A DNA stretch of 64,000 bases from assembly GCA_021014325.1 (NCBI GenBank), contig JAJGQC010000726.1, positions 1-64,000 on the forward strand, read 5' to 3'. The notes beneath the pieces are model-generated. The model made no database searches and was not told the DNA's origin. It saw nothing but the letters and a program-made list of their open reading frames with translations. Within the stretch, counting starts at the first letter, position 1. The number at the start of each line of letters is the position of its first letter. This document shows positions 44,258 through 56,425 of this stretch, piece after piece. A program made the translations under genes and the position numbers. The stretch comes from Plazaster borealis. Lineage: Eukaryota; Echinodermata; Asteroidea; Forcipulatida; Labidiasteridae.

Positions 44258-45793
44258 ATGTTGTGTGAACAGCCGGATGGTGGAAAACTAGCTACAGCTG
44301 CCAAAGACAAGAAGGACGACCACATTCTTCTTCAGATCCAGGACCGAGACTGCGTAGCAATAGAGGTGAGGTATCATCGCAGTTGTTTCAGGAGCTTCAC
44401 TGTCTACCAATCGAGGAAGAGGGTTGAACCCATCATGGAGCAGAAGTATGGAAAGGCATTCGTTACATTTTGCAGTTATGTTGTAGACAAGAAGATCATA
44501 CAAGAGAAGCAAATATATAGAATGACAGCATTGAGAAGATTGTTTGTAAAAGCCGTTAAAGATGTTGAGTCTAAAGATGCATCGAGTTACAAGAGCTACA
44601 GCCTTAAACAACACCTGAAACGAAAGTATCCACAACTCTGCTTTCTTCAGCCCAAGAAGAGATATGCAAGTGAAATGGTGTATGTCGAGACGCTATCAAC
44701 TGAAGACCTCGTGCCAAGAGCAGTTGATTCTGAAGAATATGACACAGACACCACCACTGATACAGACACCACAGATGTTGATGAAATAATAGAACCTCCA
44801 AAGAAGCGACAAAAGGGCGGGAATGGTACTCGATCCAAACCTTCAATGGCTTCACTTCGAGATCGTTTCTCCACTGCACTGGACCTAAAGGAAGATGTCA
44901 TGCAGACCAACGCCAGTCTACCATGGCCTCCAACATCATCTGATTTAACATTGGAATCTGCACGCACAATAGTATCCACCAAGCTGTACAATTTTCTAGC
45001 ATGGGTTGTAGGTGCTTCTGCTGATCCAGAAGAAGAGGAGAAAGTGAAGATAGGAGCAGCAGAAGATCGTCGTATCCTTACAATTTGTCAAGATATTATC
45101 TACTTGGCTACAAAGGGGAGGAAGATGATGCCCAAACATACATCTCTATCAATGGCAATGCGTCATCTGAGTGGGTCATCACAGCTGATTGGGCTACTTA
45201 ACGGTTTTGGATATTGTGTGTCGCACACCATTGCTTTGGAGCATGATACGGCTATAGGGCTGCAGGAGATAGAGAAAGGTTCAAGTGCGCTTCCGTCCAG
45301 TCTGGAAAAGTCATCCTACACTACTCTAGTCTGGGACAATAACGACTTTGGGGAAAGAACACTTTCAGGAAAAGGGACGACTCATAACACAAATGGGATA
45401 GCTGTACAACATGCACATCTTGCTGCTGTAATCCCTAAAGCTTTACCAGCTCAGAGTATGAAGAAGACAAGACAACGATCTTTGCCCGCACCTGCTACAA
45501 TACTGGTGAGATTCACTGGCCAGAAGAAGACATCGCCAGAGGCATTTGATGATTCTGTGGCGCTTGAGATGAGTCAGTACAACGATGTTCTACGTTCAAA
45601 CAAAGAACAGGATGAAGCCTTCTATGTTGCAAAATCGTCACAGGAACGACTACTGCCATCTTGGACTGGATTTAATCAACTGCTTTCATCCAATATCCCT
45701 CCTAAGGCAACAATAGCTTATTTGCCAGTGATAGATACCAGCCCAACTGATTTTAACACCGTCCACACTGTACTACACGAAGCTTGGAGATAG
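44258..45793 (+). pseudogene. Central region of the nuclease-like element, 511 codons open
   Basis: Long open frame. The N-terminal part (DCVAIEVRYHRSCFRSFTVY) supplies the His-Cys pair of the zinc motif begun at SCIICRK. An acidic, Thr/Asp-rich stretch (DTDTTTDTDTTDVDE) with PKKRQK is a likely nuclear localisation signal, around residues 160-190. The rest is a conserved family region without a domain name I know (for example YTTLVWDNNDFGERTLSGKG). It ends HEAWR at a TAG caused by a frameshift, since the family sequence continues in another frame (LALPAIVIVVDQAIYCKAQ). Not translated as an intact protein. Confidence 0.7.
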
Positions 45794-46080
45794 CAGCTCA
45801 ATTGGCACTTCCAGCTATTGTGATAGTGGTTGACCAGGCCATTTATTGCAAAGCTCAAACAATCCGCTGCAAGATCCAATATTTCTGAAGAAGATAGTCA
45901 TTCGTCTGGGGCTTTCCACACAACGATGACAGCACTTGCTTGTATTGGGAAGCGATTTCAGGAGGCAGGACTGCAAGATATTCTTATTGAAGCAGGTGTT
46001 GTAGCTACAGGCTCGGTGACTGGTGTGATGAACGGCCACAACTACAATAGAAGTATCAGATGTCACAAGCTTATGGCGAA
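45794..46080 (+). pseudogene. Frameshifted bridge between the two long frames
   Basis: The reading moves through two further frames: IVIVVDQAIYCKAQTIRCK, then FHTTMTALACIGKRFQEAGL and VMNGHNYNRSIRCHKLM, then into the 46060 frame (YGEALHCLRWQSF). At least three indels within about 290 bp, so this zone is a clear lesion. Confidence 0.75.
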
Positions 46081-48430
46081 GCACTTCATTGCTTGCGCTG
46101 GCAGAGCTTCATGGGTTCTTTGGAAGAGGAGAAGCAACATCAGTACGGAGAAGCAGTGGCATCTCTACAAGGGTCATTTCCAAGTGAATTCACCAACCAA
46201 GTTCAAGGAGAGTTGTACCAAGAAATGGTCAAGGAGTATGGGGATTTCATTGAAGAAGGAAAGAAGGATGCTACTTTCAAATTTTGGTCTTCCTATCTTG
46301 ATTTGGTTGGAAATGTCCTCCTGTTCATACGTGCAACACGAGAAGGGGATTGGCAACTACATCTTGCTTCAGTCAGAGCCCTGCTTCCTTGGATGTTTGC
46401 CTATGACAGAACAAATTATGCACGGTACCTGCCAGTTTATTGGTTCGAGATGAGCCAACTTTCTACCACTCATCCATACATTTACGACGAGTTGATGAAG
46501 GGTCACTTTGGAGTGCAACGCCAAGACAGTCATGGGTTTGCACAGGTGGCATGCGATATGACCATTGAGCAGACAGTAAATAGAGACACAAAGACCAGAG
46601 GAGGAGTAAAGGGTTTTTCAAACAACCAAGGAGCTACAAACCGCTGGGTCAGAGGCCACCATGAAAGAGCCCTTATCACAAGACAGTGTGAAGAAATGGC
46701 TGGAAAGGGTGAGAAGTCTTCAAAAAGAGCAGACCTAACAAAAAGCAGGATGACAAGGGACCAGCAGGATGTAGCCAATATCATGAGTACCGTCAACAGC
46801 ATGACAAATCCCTTTGTGGTCGATCAAGAGACAGATGCTGATGATCTTGTGCATCTCTCATCAGGCATTGTTGCATCAGTCAGTGTGTGCTCAGATCTAC
46901 TGAAAGCAGGGGAGAAGGGGGAGGTCGCATTCATCAACTTCGCCAAAACCAGACAACAAGGAGATGTCGATCTTAACAAGCCCATCACCAAGATGAAACT
47001 TAAGACATTTGCCGATTCTGACAAGACAAAAATCAACATGAAAGGGAAAGAAGTTGTGCTGAAGAGTGCCCGTGAGTTACTGGCAAGGCTCATCATCATC
47101 GGCCGTGTGCGCAAAGTTGATCAACGGAAGATGCTAAGTCACTCCTTAAGCCCATACCCACCAGCCATTTGTAAACAAGATGGATGTTTAGTCAAAAACA
47201 ACAAGGCTGCCCTTCTTCACCAATTGGAAAATTTACTGGAGTCATCCCCAACGTTGGATCCACCGAAGGAGTCGGTGTGGATTATTGATGCTATGGCAAT
47301 GCTTCAAGGCCTAATACCAAGTAGGATGCCTGCTACCATGGGACAGTTGGCCAAGAAAATCCTGAAGGATGCAGTTTACCAAGCCAGAAGCACCAGTTCT
47401 GATGTTGTCCACTTTGTCACTGACACATATCCCCCTGTTAGCATTAAAGGTGCAGAAAGAAAAAGACGTGCTGCAAGTGGGTCCCAGCGGATAAAAATTG
47501 CAAACCAGGACCAACCCGTTCCAAAGCAATGGAAAAAATTCTTGGCAAATGGCTTCAACAAGCAACACTTTGCCAAGTTTTTATATGAGACGTGGTGTGC
47601 TTGTGGTGAGGATGAATTCAAGGGAGTTGATGTATACCTGGCTCATTCTGAAGAATGCCACAAGTTATCTTGTCGTAGCGGTACCACTGTCAGTGAAGCA
47701 ATTCCAGAGCTATACTCTACTCAAGAGGAGGCAGACACGAGGATGATGCTACACCCAAAGTACATCAGCAACATGGGTAAAAAGGATATCATCATAAAGA
47801 GCCCGGACACCGACATATTCATCATTGGCATTGGCGTGTCTGCCCAACTTGAGGGTTCCAAGTTGTATTTTCATACTGGAAAACAAGATAAGGAGCGCAC
47901 AATTGATTTGAACGCCCTACAGTGTCATCTTGGAGAGGAAATCAGCAATGCCATTGTAGGCCTCCACCCATTTACGGGTTGCGATTCAGTTAGTGCTACA
48001 TGTATGTATGGACTGGGAAAGACTAAACCCTTTACACTGGTGTCGAAGACTCCAAAGTTTACCAAGGCATTCCAGGAGCTTGGAAAAGCATTCACACTTA
48101 CAGATGACCTGATTTCTACTCTGGAGGAATTTGTTTGCAAGTTATATGGGATGAACGAAATCAGAACGGTGAATGAAGCAAGATATGCTTTGTTTTCCAT
48201 GGCTACAAGACAAGAAGACATCATGCCCCCAAACAAAGATGCCCTCGTGAAACACATCCAGAGGGCCAATTACCAAACCACTATTTGGAGGCGCTGCTTA
48301 GAGAGCCAGCCAGATGTTCCGTCACCAGTTGGGCAAGGTTGGAAATCGGTTGATGGAGGGCTTGGAATAGACTGGATGGATATGCAACCTGCTCAACAGA
48401 GCATCCTTGAACTGACTTCATGCAAGTGCA
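46060..48430 (+). pseudogene. C-terminal half with PIN/XPG-like nuclease core
   Basis: The largest open stretch in the window. Early conserved blocks: MTIEQTVNRDTK, GGVKGFSNNQGATNRW, KPITKMKLKTFADS. Nuclease-like acidic motifs in FEN1/XPG order: IIDAMAMLQ (near 47280), EEADTRMML (near 47725), SPDTDIFIIGIG (near 47800) and GCDSVSA followed by a GLGK turn (near 47975-48020), the latter resembling the helix-hairpin region of FEN1. The acidic residues expected to bind metal are present. In Academ elements this nuclease is thought to act on element DNA in the nucleus; no function is shown here. It loses frame near 48425. Confidence 0.72.
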
Positions 48431-48644
48431 AAAGTCCAAATGTAAAGTCACAGAAGCAGATGACCAGTGTTGTGCGTCTTTGGGTCTTCCCTGCACAGAA
48501 CTGTGTGAGTGCAAGAACTGCAACAACATGGCTGCGCCAGATGAGGAACCAATCATTGAAGAAGAAGAAGAAGAAGAAGCAGAAGCTAATGAAGGTGACA
48601 ACTGTGACGATGAGGAGAACTTTGAAGAAGAGGAGTTGTTTTAA
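48420..48644 (+). pseudogene. Cys-rich C-terminal tail in a shifted frame
   Basis: After a single-base shift near 48425 the frame reads KSKCKVTEADDQCCASLGLP and CTELCECKNCNN, then a Glu-rich tail encoded by a GAA repeat, and stops at 48644. The 46060 frame also remains open over this stretch but gives lysine-rich nonsense, so the Cys-rich reading is the genuine end. Confidence 0.75.
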
Positions 48645-48657
48645 CATGTTCAGGTAG

Positions 48658-50288
48658 GTAGCAGAACCTCATATATCCCATAAATAACAGTCTCCTTTTA
48701 CAGGAAATAAATAGTTGACAGGTCACCATTTTGGGATATGTTTGTGTGGGAAGTTTTCTTTGAAGACTAGTTTTACATTGTGGAATATGATCATTTAATT
48801 TTTTTGCTGATTGATTTATCACAATATTGATGCAAGATTTTTGTACATGAAGAAAATGGGAAGTTTTCACAGTATATAATTTGCGGCAGTAAACAGTCAA
48901 TTGATAGGTTTTCTACTTTATAATTTAATATTCTTACCTTAGTTAGAACAGTCACGTTTTGTGCAAAGCAACCAACTTGAAGCTGAAAAACAATGTTTAT
49001 ATGCTTCACTCTATTTGCCAGCGAAATGTTTACGCAAGTCCATAGTAACTGAACCATGCACATCCAGGCACAAGAGTATGGGGTGTACTTTAGTATGGCG
49101 CTTGTTTAGATCGTGATTCAGGTTTCAAAGCCCGATCCAGTTGACATGGTGATAATCAGATTGCATGTAACACTTCTATAGCGAATAATGCAGCATGATA
49201 AAACAATGAATTTTTTTTTTAAAAGTTTGCACTTTATCTTATATTCTTATCATTTTCTTTCCTCTTTTGTCTTTGTGTGTTAAAGATGAGGATGACATGA
49301 TAACCAGGTCCTTACAGCTCCCAACAGACTACAACGTGCGGTATGAGAACCAAGTCTTAACAGCTCCCAGCAGAATGGATCTGCCTTACTACCAATGTAA
49401 AGAAAGTTGTATGTACTGTTCATCAACCTTGTTTTAATTGGTAAAGAAGCAGCACAAAGTACTTGAATAGATTGTTTTTTACCTTAACATTTATTGTTTG
49501 TAAATGAACTTCCTCATTCAGAATAAGTGTTAAATCGATACAGGCTTTGTGGCAGAAAAATGACAAACTTACGATTCTGGGCTTAAAATATCATTTTCAG
49601 GCAAATTTCAGTGCTTCTTGAAATGGCACACTGTACACCTTCACATCTAATATTTTGTACAATAAATATGAAGTTAGACCACAACAGCGGTATCATATTC
49701 ACTGATAAAACCAATTGCCACGTGTATTTGTGAAAATCACTTGCACCAGATGCAGTCCTTTTTAAAGGAATTCTTCTTTTAACCCTAACAAGCCCAAGCT
49801 ATTTTTGCTCTTCCAGGCTAAAAGGGGGTCCCCAATATCTATATTATTGGTCTGAATGCCATAATTTTTAGCACACATAATAGAGCAACTCGATATCTAC
49901 AAGATGCAAACATTGGAATTTCTCAGGGTCACCATATGATCTGAAAGTATTTTAAATAATTTTTGATGGTCCTAGGATGCCATTTTGTATTTAAATTCCC
50001 ATTGAAGATACCCTCATTTCATTGGCTTATCAATACAAATATAACTGATATATGAGTTAATAGCTGTATAAATGTGTTTCTTCAAGCAGGCTTGGATCCT
50101 CGATTCTGATTGGTCGATCCATAGCAACAAGGAGTGTGATATAAACTTATATTGCACGGCCCATATCATACCCTGCGTCTTGTGGGTTGTAACTCTGCGT
50201 ATGCGCTTTTATAAGCTATACGCAAAACGTACAGCTTATAAGGAGTTTATGTAAATTCAAAAGTGGCGCGTTTGCTTGAAGATACATT
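48658..50288. other. Non-coding DNA downstream of the nuclease-like element
   Basis: No gene seen. AATAAATAG near 48704 could be the element's poly(A) signal. A short direct repeat (ACAGCTCCCA..AGA) lies at 49312-49370. Confidence 0.55.
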
Positions 50289-50414
50289 CATTATCACATT
50301 CGATCGAGTTGAATACAGAAAAACATAGCGCGTCTGCGTCCCATATTTTGGCCTCGTTGGATATGGGACGCAGAAGCGCTATATTTTTCCGTATTCCACT
50401 CGCGCTTGTGTGAT
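50289..50414. repeat. Foldback hairpin element, ~125 bp
   Basis: CTGCGTCCCATAT at 50334-50346 is mirrored by ATATGGGACGCAG at about 50360. The pairing extends outward through GAATAC and TTATCACA to TGTGATAA. Loop of about 11 bp. Confidence 0.75.
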
Positions 50415-50432
50415 AACCTATATTTCTGATCT

Positions 50433-50627
50433 GGGCCCAATTTTTTATAAAGCAAGGAAGCATAAAAACTTGATAAGCACAGAAATTTATTACTGAGCAG
50501 AAATAGCTTACCAGCCAAAATACCATTCAGTTTATATTGCTGCGACTGGTACCCCACTCAATTCTTGCTTAGCAAAGATATTTACTAAGCAGAATTATCT
50601 GCTTAACAGCTTTATGAAATTGGGCCC
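50433..50627. mobile_element. MITE, GGGCCCAATT family, best-preserved copy
   Basis: Perfect GGGCCCAATT ends; outer flanks extend the symmetry (ATCTGGGCCC and GGGCCCAGAT). Interior matches the copies at 2697 and 3328. Confidence 0.88.
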
Positions 50628-51375
50628 AGATTTGAGTTGAAAATTAATTATAATGTACAAAATAACAATTCACATAAATTTAGAAACAAAAACATTTTTT
50701 AATTTTTTATTTATTGTTTTGGCGCCATTTTTCATAAAAAAAAACAAAGAAACTCTAACATTTTTTTTTAAGTGGTGCTTCAAGAATGAAACATAATATT
50801 TACATGTATGTGATTTATTGTAATTAAATAAAAACAGCCTCAGTTACATTGTAAACTTGTTCATATCAAGAAAATAAACTAAATATATTATTGGTTGCCA
50901 TGACGAATGTATTCAAATTTTATATTAAAATGTTCGGTATAAGAATTTAGGAAAAGTCACAAAATTTTGTTCGAATCAAACATAAACTGTAGATGTGGCA
51001 AACAAAAATGTGGTAGAGGGGGGGAGGGGCACAATGCCCCCCCTAGGGTTAAGGCGCCATTTTTTCAGAAGTGCTCCACTTGTGGAGGCGGGAACTATCA
51101 GGCTTTCGATAAGAACCACAATACCAACATTTTTGGCCATATTTTAGGTAGTCACAAGGAGGAGACTACAAAAATCAGTTTAGGAAGCTGTTTTGACCCC
51201 ATGCCCTATGGTCTAATGTACTGTGAAGAGTGTCCCCAGTTGCTGGATCAATACAGTACATGTACATAGTGAATGTACAATGTACTACTGTACTGTGTGT
51301 TGACAATGAACTTGAGTGCCAGCAATGTTGAACGTCTGTTTGTCTGGGTTGTTATCAATGAACGTGACTACTGTA
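50628..51375. other. Non-coding DNA
   Basis: AT-rich with a G-rich patch at 51017-51040. A frame of about 100 codons from 50967 is open but low-complexity at its start and matches nothing I know. No gene is supported. Confidence 0.5.
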
Positions 51376-52694
51376 CCATAATTTTCGGATTATAAGCCGC
51401 CCGGCGTATAAACCGCAATGCCCCCAAAAATAAAAAATAAGATTTAGATGTCAGCATATAAGCCGCCCGGCATATAAACCGCAGTCGCGAGCTCACACAG
51501 GAGAGAGGCCGTGCGTATTTGCGGTCCTTTGTGGCGATGTGCAGTGACTGGCGGGCGGCACATTAGTCATTGTACGTCGCCACAAAGTGCGAGTTGCGTC
51601 GCAATGAAGTCAAAATGTATTAAAGTTAACACCACTGATCGTTTTTGTAATGGTCTATTAGGATGGTCTACAGCAAGTGGGCATATTTTTTATTTGTATC
51701 ATTATTGTGACAACTGCAACGTTGTAGTTACCACGGTCGGCGCCGGTCGGTCCTGACCGGCCCCAGCTTTAAATGACCGGGGATCGAATTAAAAGTTAAC
51801 AAACTCCGACCGGCATAAATTTATATATTATAATTATTAAAATTTTCCTTGAAATAAGAGAAAAATAAAGAAAAAACTCATTGTAAACTCCTAATTATAG
51901 TGTGTATTTATTTCCCTTAAAACAATCAAAACAATTTTCTTTTCCAAAACCTGCGATTATTGCTTACATGGGCCGCTTGAAGCTGTGTGAGTTGGCAGCG
52001 GCAGCACACACGAGTCGTATCAAAGTCTGCTCTAAAAGCATGCACCCATCTCCGGCGTGCGTTTATTATTCAGAACGATGTCTGTACACGCATTTACTAT
52101 GGCAGCCGGTACCCAGAAGTAAGCCATTTCGCAATGACGTTTAGCGTGTGATTTTTCTCTATGTGGAAGGGCAACCCGACTATATTTCTTTTGCAGCTAT
52201 CTCGTACCTCGTACCTCGTACTCACGATCGTGCCTTGTGATCGATCTCACTATATTGTGAGACATTACGGATTATATGATGGGTCCGAGGATGAACATCA
52301 TTTTGATGTTCAAAGTGTTTATAAATATGGACAAAAAAACGGTCTTGTTGAACAGACAGATTTCCTTAAAAAACTATGGAGTAAAAAATGGGACTTAAGG
52401 AATAAAAACGAGGCAAGGCCTTGTAACGGCGGACAAGGTTGGTGGTGCATAAAATGTTTTTTTAAAACAATTTTCAGAGTGAGTTTGGCGGTGTATGATT
52501 TTCCCTGTCTGTTTTGTATTTGTTTTTAGAATATTTTACAAACGATCTTTCTTAAAATAATAATGTACGCTGTTTTTTTTCTTTCTACAATATTAATATG
52601 TCGGCATATAAGCCGCCCGGCGCATAAACCGCAGGAGTTCAAAAAAAGGTCAAAATCAACGTATAAACCGCGGTTTATAATCCGAAAATTACGG
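51376..52694. mobile_element. TA-flanked DNA transposon with ATTTTCGGATTATAA termini
   Basis: Left end CCATAATTTTCGGATTATAA then GCCGC; right end is the inverse, TTATAATCCGAAAATTACGG, flanked by TA on both sides. Subterminal GCATATAAGCCGCCCGGC blocks are repeated near both ends in direct orientation. Tc1/mariner/pogo-type target preference is inferred from TA. Internal frames near 51511-51756 and 52161-52529 show no recognisable DDE motif, so treated as non-autonomous. Confidence 0.75.
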
Positions 52695-52696
52695 TA

Positions 52697-54146
52697 TGTA
52701 CATTGTAAACAACTCCATCAGTGCATTTTGTGATGAACACAATAATAAAGTACAGTGACAAAAAGGTCTGAGCTATCAGCTATGGTGAAAAAATAGAACA
52801 AGGGTGCAACTTTGTGGCTTATTTTGTCACATCACTTTTTTCACCCCCAAACCATTTCCATGGAATGATTACATTTAAAACTTACAATGTGTGTACATTT
52901 AAGGGTGAGGATGATCGCATTTTATTGCATGGGCTTTAAGGTTTCAAAAGTGAGGTGGAAATAAAGGTCAGCTTTTAAAAAAATAATTTTTCCAAGATCC
53001 TTTAAAATGTTTACAATTTACAACTTGTAACTCAAGCTTTTATTATTTAAACTATCTCCAATGGATGAAATTAATTAAAAACAGCACAAATAAAAGTTCT
53101 TTTTAAACACAATTGCCACAATACACATTGTAGATGCTGTGTGAGGTGCCTGGAAGTCAAGATTCTCTTGAAAACTCATACACTCTTGAGGTCAACTTGT
53201 ACAAAATCAGAGCTCCAGGAAAAATATTAAGATATTTTTATCTTTTCCTATCAGGAACAAATTGAAGACTGGGCTCATAGTGAGATATGATGTGATGTTA
53301 AAAGATGAAGAAAGTGGATTTACCTTGATGGTGTAATGTCAGTCTGCAGATTGCTGGAGCTTCAAACTTGATCTTTGTTTTTGTCTGTAAAATATATGAA
53401 TACTTTCTAGTTTTAGTGACCATCATGGTGTATACAGAGATTAGACGAGTAACAGATATGAGACTTGTTCTTGATTTCATATCACCTGAACATCTTCTGA
53501 AAGAAATGTCATTCTGGAACTTCATATTTTACAGAAGACGTACTGAGGGTCCTAACCAGGATTCCAAAAACATCAAACTAAAAGTGGTGTATATTTCATG
53601 GCAACAGTATTGTGTTACAATAACCATGTTTTATATCAACATATTAGGACAATCGCTTCACATGAATCAGACTCAAGCGTCTTTCTCTACTTTAAGATGA
53701 AATGTTTTGTTCTGAACCAAATATTCTTTCGAAATGCTTGCCACTTGTCAGCTTTACCTTATACAAGATAATTACTACACCTGCAACTATGTCTTCAAAA
53801 TCATTTTGACAATGAATAAATAATTGTATTAAAAACATGTTCTCAACAAAATGTTGAACAAAATATGAAAGTGCTGCTTGCTTTTGAAATGACCTTCATT
53901 AATAATAGTAAACAATTCCACAAAGTTTCATAAACATTTAAGGTCTACTTTTCATTAAACACATCAATCAACCAAGCCATGAGCAATTCATCTAATTTGT
54001 TGGTCACATTCTTGAGAAAGAAAGAGAAAGGGTATATTATTTTGAAGGGGTTCATGCACATATTCAACTGTTTATTGTTTATTGTGATTTGGCAAACCTA
54101 AGAACTGATCACAGTTTGCCCAATGCCAAGTAAGACAAATACTGTA
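52697..54146. other. Non-coding DNA
   Basis: No gene supported. A frame of 110 codons at 53368-53700 has no family resemblance. Confidence 0.5.
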
Positions 54147-54235
54147 GACTGTGCAAGTCTTGCGAGTATTCAAACTTCTATGACCAAGTTTGTCCCAACC
54201 ATATTGAGTTCTATTTCATAACATTCATACAAGGT
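54147..54235. mobile_element. Fragment of TA-flanked GACTGTGCAAGTCT MITE
   Basis: Starts after TA with GACTGTGCAAGTCTTGCGAG and shares GACCAAGTTTGTCCCAACC with 39176-39270. Other end missing. Confidence 0.6.
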
Positions 54236-54401
54236 CTTCAGAGGGATTGCATTCCTTCCTACGTGATGGCATGCGGATCACACAATACATTCAAAGGTTG
54301 TATTGTTATTCAAATAAGTCCAAGGGGAGATACCCCTATATAAGCCCTGAACCCAAGACATGAGGCATCTTTTCTTCGTGTGTGAGCAGCATTGTGGATA
54401 A

Positions 54402-55060
54402 CGATGGACTCGATTGATTTACTTGTAGAGCTCCCATCAGACATTGAGTCTGAGTTTCAATGCGGCCAGGCCGCTGGTGAACAGTCAGATGACACGCCAA
54501 ATGTAAGCTTAGAAGCAAAGCTTTGGGCAAATTCATCAGGAATTCATAAACTATCCCTCTCCATCGCCAGTATGCAAAACATGCTGATAAACATGGTAAA
54601 AAACCAACAGTCGGCTGCAATTCTAGTCGACAACACGTTTGATGTTGATGATTTCGTTGGGCAACAGGGTAACTGTTAAGACCCAAACCAAAGTTTCGAG
54701 CTGACCAGTAACATGGCAGCCAGTTCTCCTGATTTTGATATTCTGTCTTGCAAAGACATCTATGAGACTTCTGAAGCCAAAGGAACAGAACTTTTCTCAA
54801 ATTAGGCCGACAGGGCAACCAAAGCGGTAACACAACCGATTAAAAAGGAGATGTATACAAAGATCGCAGAAAAATATGCGACACCAGCTAATGCGCCGGC
54901 TGTATCTGCCCCCAGAGTTGACGCAGATTTGTGGGGTACTATTCCTGCATCGGCCCGCTCCAAAGACGTGGGCACTCAGCAAATTCAGAATTGATGCATC
55001 AATGACCCCGTGAGAGTAGGACGTGTTTTCGGGGAGCTCCACTCGCTTCACTGAGCACAG
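54402..55060 (+). pseudogene. DIRS-like retrotransposon ORF1 (gag-like) remnant
   Basis: Opens with MDSIDLLVELPSDIESEF and includes IAEKYATPANAPAV, VDADLWGTIPASARSKDV and GTQQIQN, the spacing of blocks seen in DIRS ORF1 proteins (EKYxxPxN, then VNxxLW, then KxxDxxLQxxQ). Interrupted by stops (TAA at 54677 and others). It fits as the 5' part of the DIRS element whose RNase H and recombinase lie at 60050-61493. Confidence 0.65.
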
Positions 55061-55689
55061 CAAATCTTGCATAATATATAAAATTATACGCAATGGACCC
55101 AAAGCGACCAGGAGGCCACCCGGCCGGTACGGCCTCTCGCCCCTTGGCCTCGGGTCATTAAGTCCCGCACCCCAAACTCCCCATTAAAAGAACAGGCGGC
55201 CTGAGCGAAGATTTCAAATCGTTCGTAAGAGCTACTCTCAAACAACTTCTTGCATAACGAGTATTTGGGTTTTGGGTTTTTTACTTGGGTTTATTTTTGG
55301 GGGGTTTTGGGGGGGGGATTTATTTTTTCCAAGTGTTTTTTTGTCTCTCTCTCCAGTATGGGAAGTTGGTTGGGGGGATTTTGTTCATTGCAGCAAAAAC
55401 AAACAAAAACGGAGGCTTGTAATTCTGTATATAGTTATGCCCACTCCTTAATTTCTTGTACAAGAGGTACATGATCCCATGGCTTAAAGTGTCCCTTTGT
55501 TATCACCACATTCCTTCCCTTTTCTTTTACCTGACTGCTTTATATTCAATAAGAGAAGAGTTCCCTTTTCTTATAAAAATTATCAGCTTTTTGTTTGGAC
55601 CACTAAAACGAGGCGCCAATCAGGTTCATCTTTTGCATATTAATATGAGTTGTAATGTCAAGCTTGCAATGTTCTAAAGGCACCCTGCC
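55061..55689 (+). other. Junction zone between DIRS remnant and LINE
   Basis: Starts as decayed DIRS sequence, then from about 55255 a G/T-rich stretch that may be the LINE 5' untranslated region or ORF1 remnant. No domain recognised. Confidence 0.4.
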
Positions 55690-55741
55690 TCAAAATGTGT
55701 CCATTGTCTCCATGAACTGTCGCGGTTTAGCAGATCTTAAC

Positions 55742-56425
55742 TAGAACAGCAGAAGCAGCCAAGGCGAGCTGCCAAATGCCCGATAGAGAAACAATGAATA
55801 ATAGAAAAACAAAAATTTGATCAACTGATGTTCAAAGAGGTGGGGAAAATTAACAAGTATGTAGTTGACCATTGCCTACTTGGCTTGACATGTGGGAAAG
55901 AGGCAAAAATGTTAACAAAAAGTCTTAATGCGGATGGCCGGACAGAAGCTGTTTAATTTCCAGAGGGTAATAATGTACCCTGAAAACTTTAACATTTTTA
56001 AACAATTTCCATTTGCACACTGTGGATCCAACCACATTTGGCTGTAAGACAAATGAACTGCAATTGAGAGTGAAAACAATTATTTTTCACAACAAACTAT
56101 CTAACACCATGAGGCAAAAACTTTAACAAAAGTCTCAATGCGGATGGCCGGACAGAAGCTGTTTAATTTCCAGAGGGTAATACTGAACCCTGAAAACTTT
56201 AACATATTTAAACAATAGAAAAACTTGACCACAATTTCCATTTTCACCTAGTGAATCTATTCACACAAAAACAATTACATATCACAACAAATTATCTAAG
56301 GCAAAAACTTTAACAAAAAGTCTCAATGCGGACGGCCGGACGGACGGACGGACGGACAGACGGACGGACCACGGACGGACAAAATCGGTATTACATAGGC
56401 TCGCATTCTGCTAAAGCAGCTCGCC
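55742..56425. mobile_element. Insertion inside the LINE endonuclease
   Basis: Splits the conserved LADLN/KRRDV junction of the endonuclease. Ends have GGCGAGCTGCC and the inverted AGCAGCTCGCC. Interior is three imperfect copies of a block with GCGGATGGCCGGACAGAAGC and AATTTCCAGAGGGTAATA, at about 55905, 56120 and 56300, ending in a (GGAC)n run. No coding. Confidence 0.7.
56335..56385. repeat. (GGAC)n simple repeat
   Basis: About a dozen GGAC/GACG units with minor variation, inside the insertion at 55742-56425. Confidence 0.9.

Larger units (their letters stand above)
42443..48650 (+). mobile_element. Decayed Academ-like element with PIN/XPG-like nuclease
   Basis: One long gene-like unit on the plus strand: a Cys-rich N-terminal exon, an intron of about 1.24 kb, then about 4.6 kb of near-continuous coding sequence broken by at least seven frameshifts or stops. 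The overall protein would be about 1,500-1,700 residues. It has zinc-binding Cys/His motifs at both ends and an XPG/FEN1-like nuclease core late in the sequence. I assign it to Academ-type DNA transposons because these are known to encode XPG-like nucleases. Many related uncharacterised proteins occur in marine invertebrates. Terminal inverted repeats and a target duplication were not found, so a decayed host gene family remains possible. Confidence 0.6.

Noticed and set aside
44288..44991. Minus-strand open frames of 90-115 codons
   Set aside because: Antisense shadows of the nuclease-like element; composition mirrors the plus-strand acidic and Thr-rich stretches.
53368..53700. 110-codon open frame
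   Set aside because: AT-rich, no conserved motif, no splice or promoter context; expected by chance in this composition.
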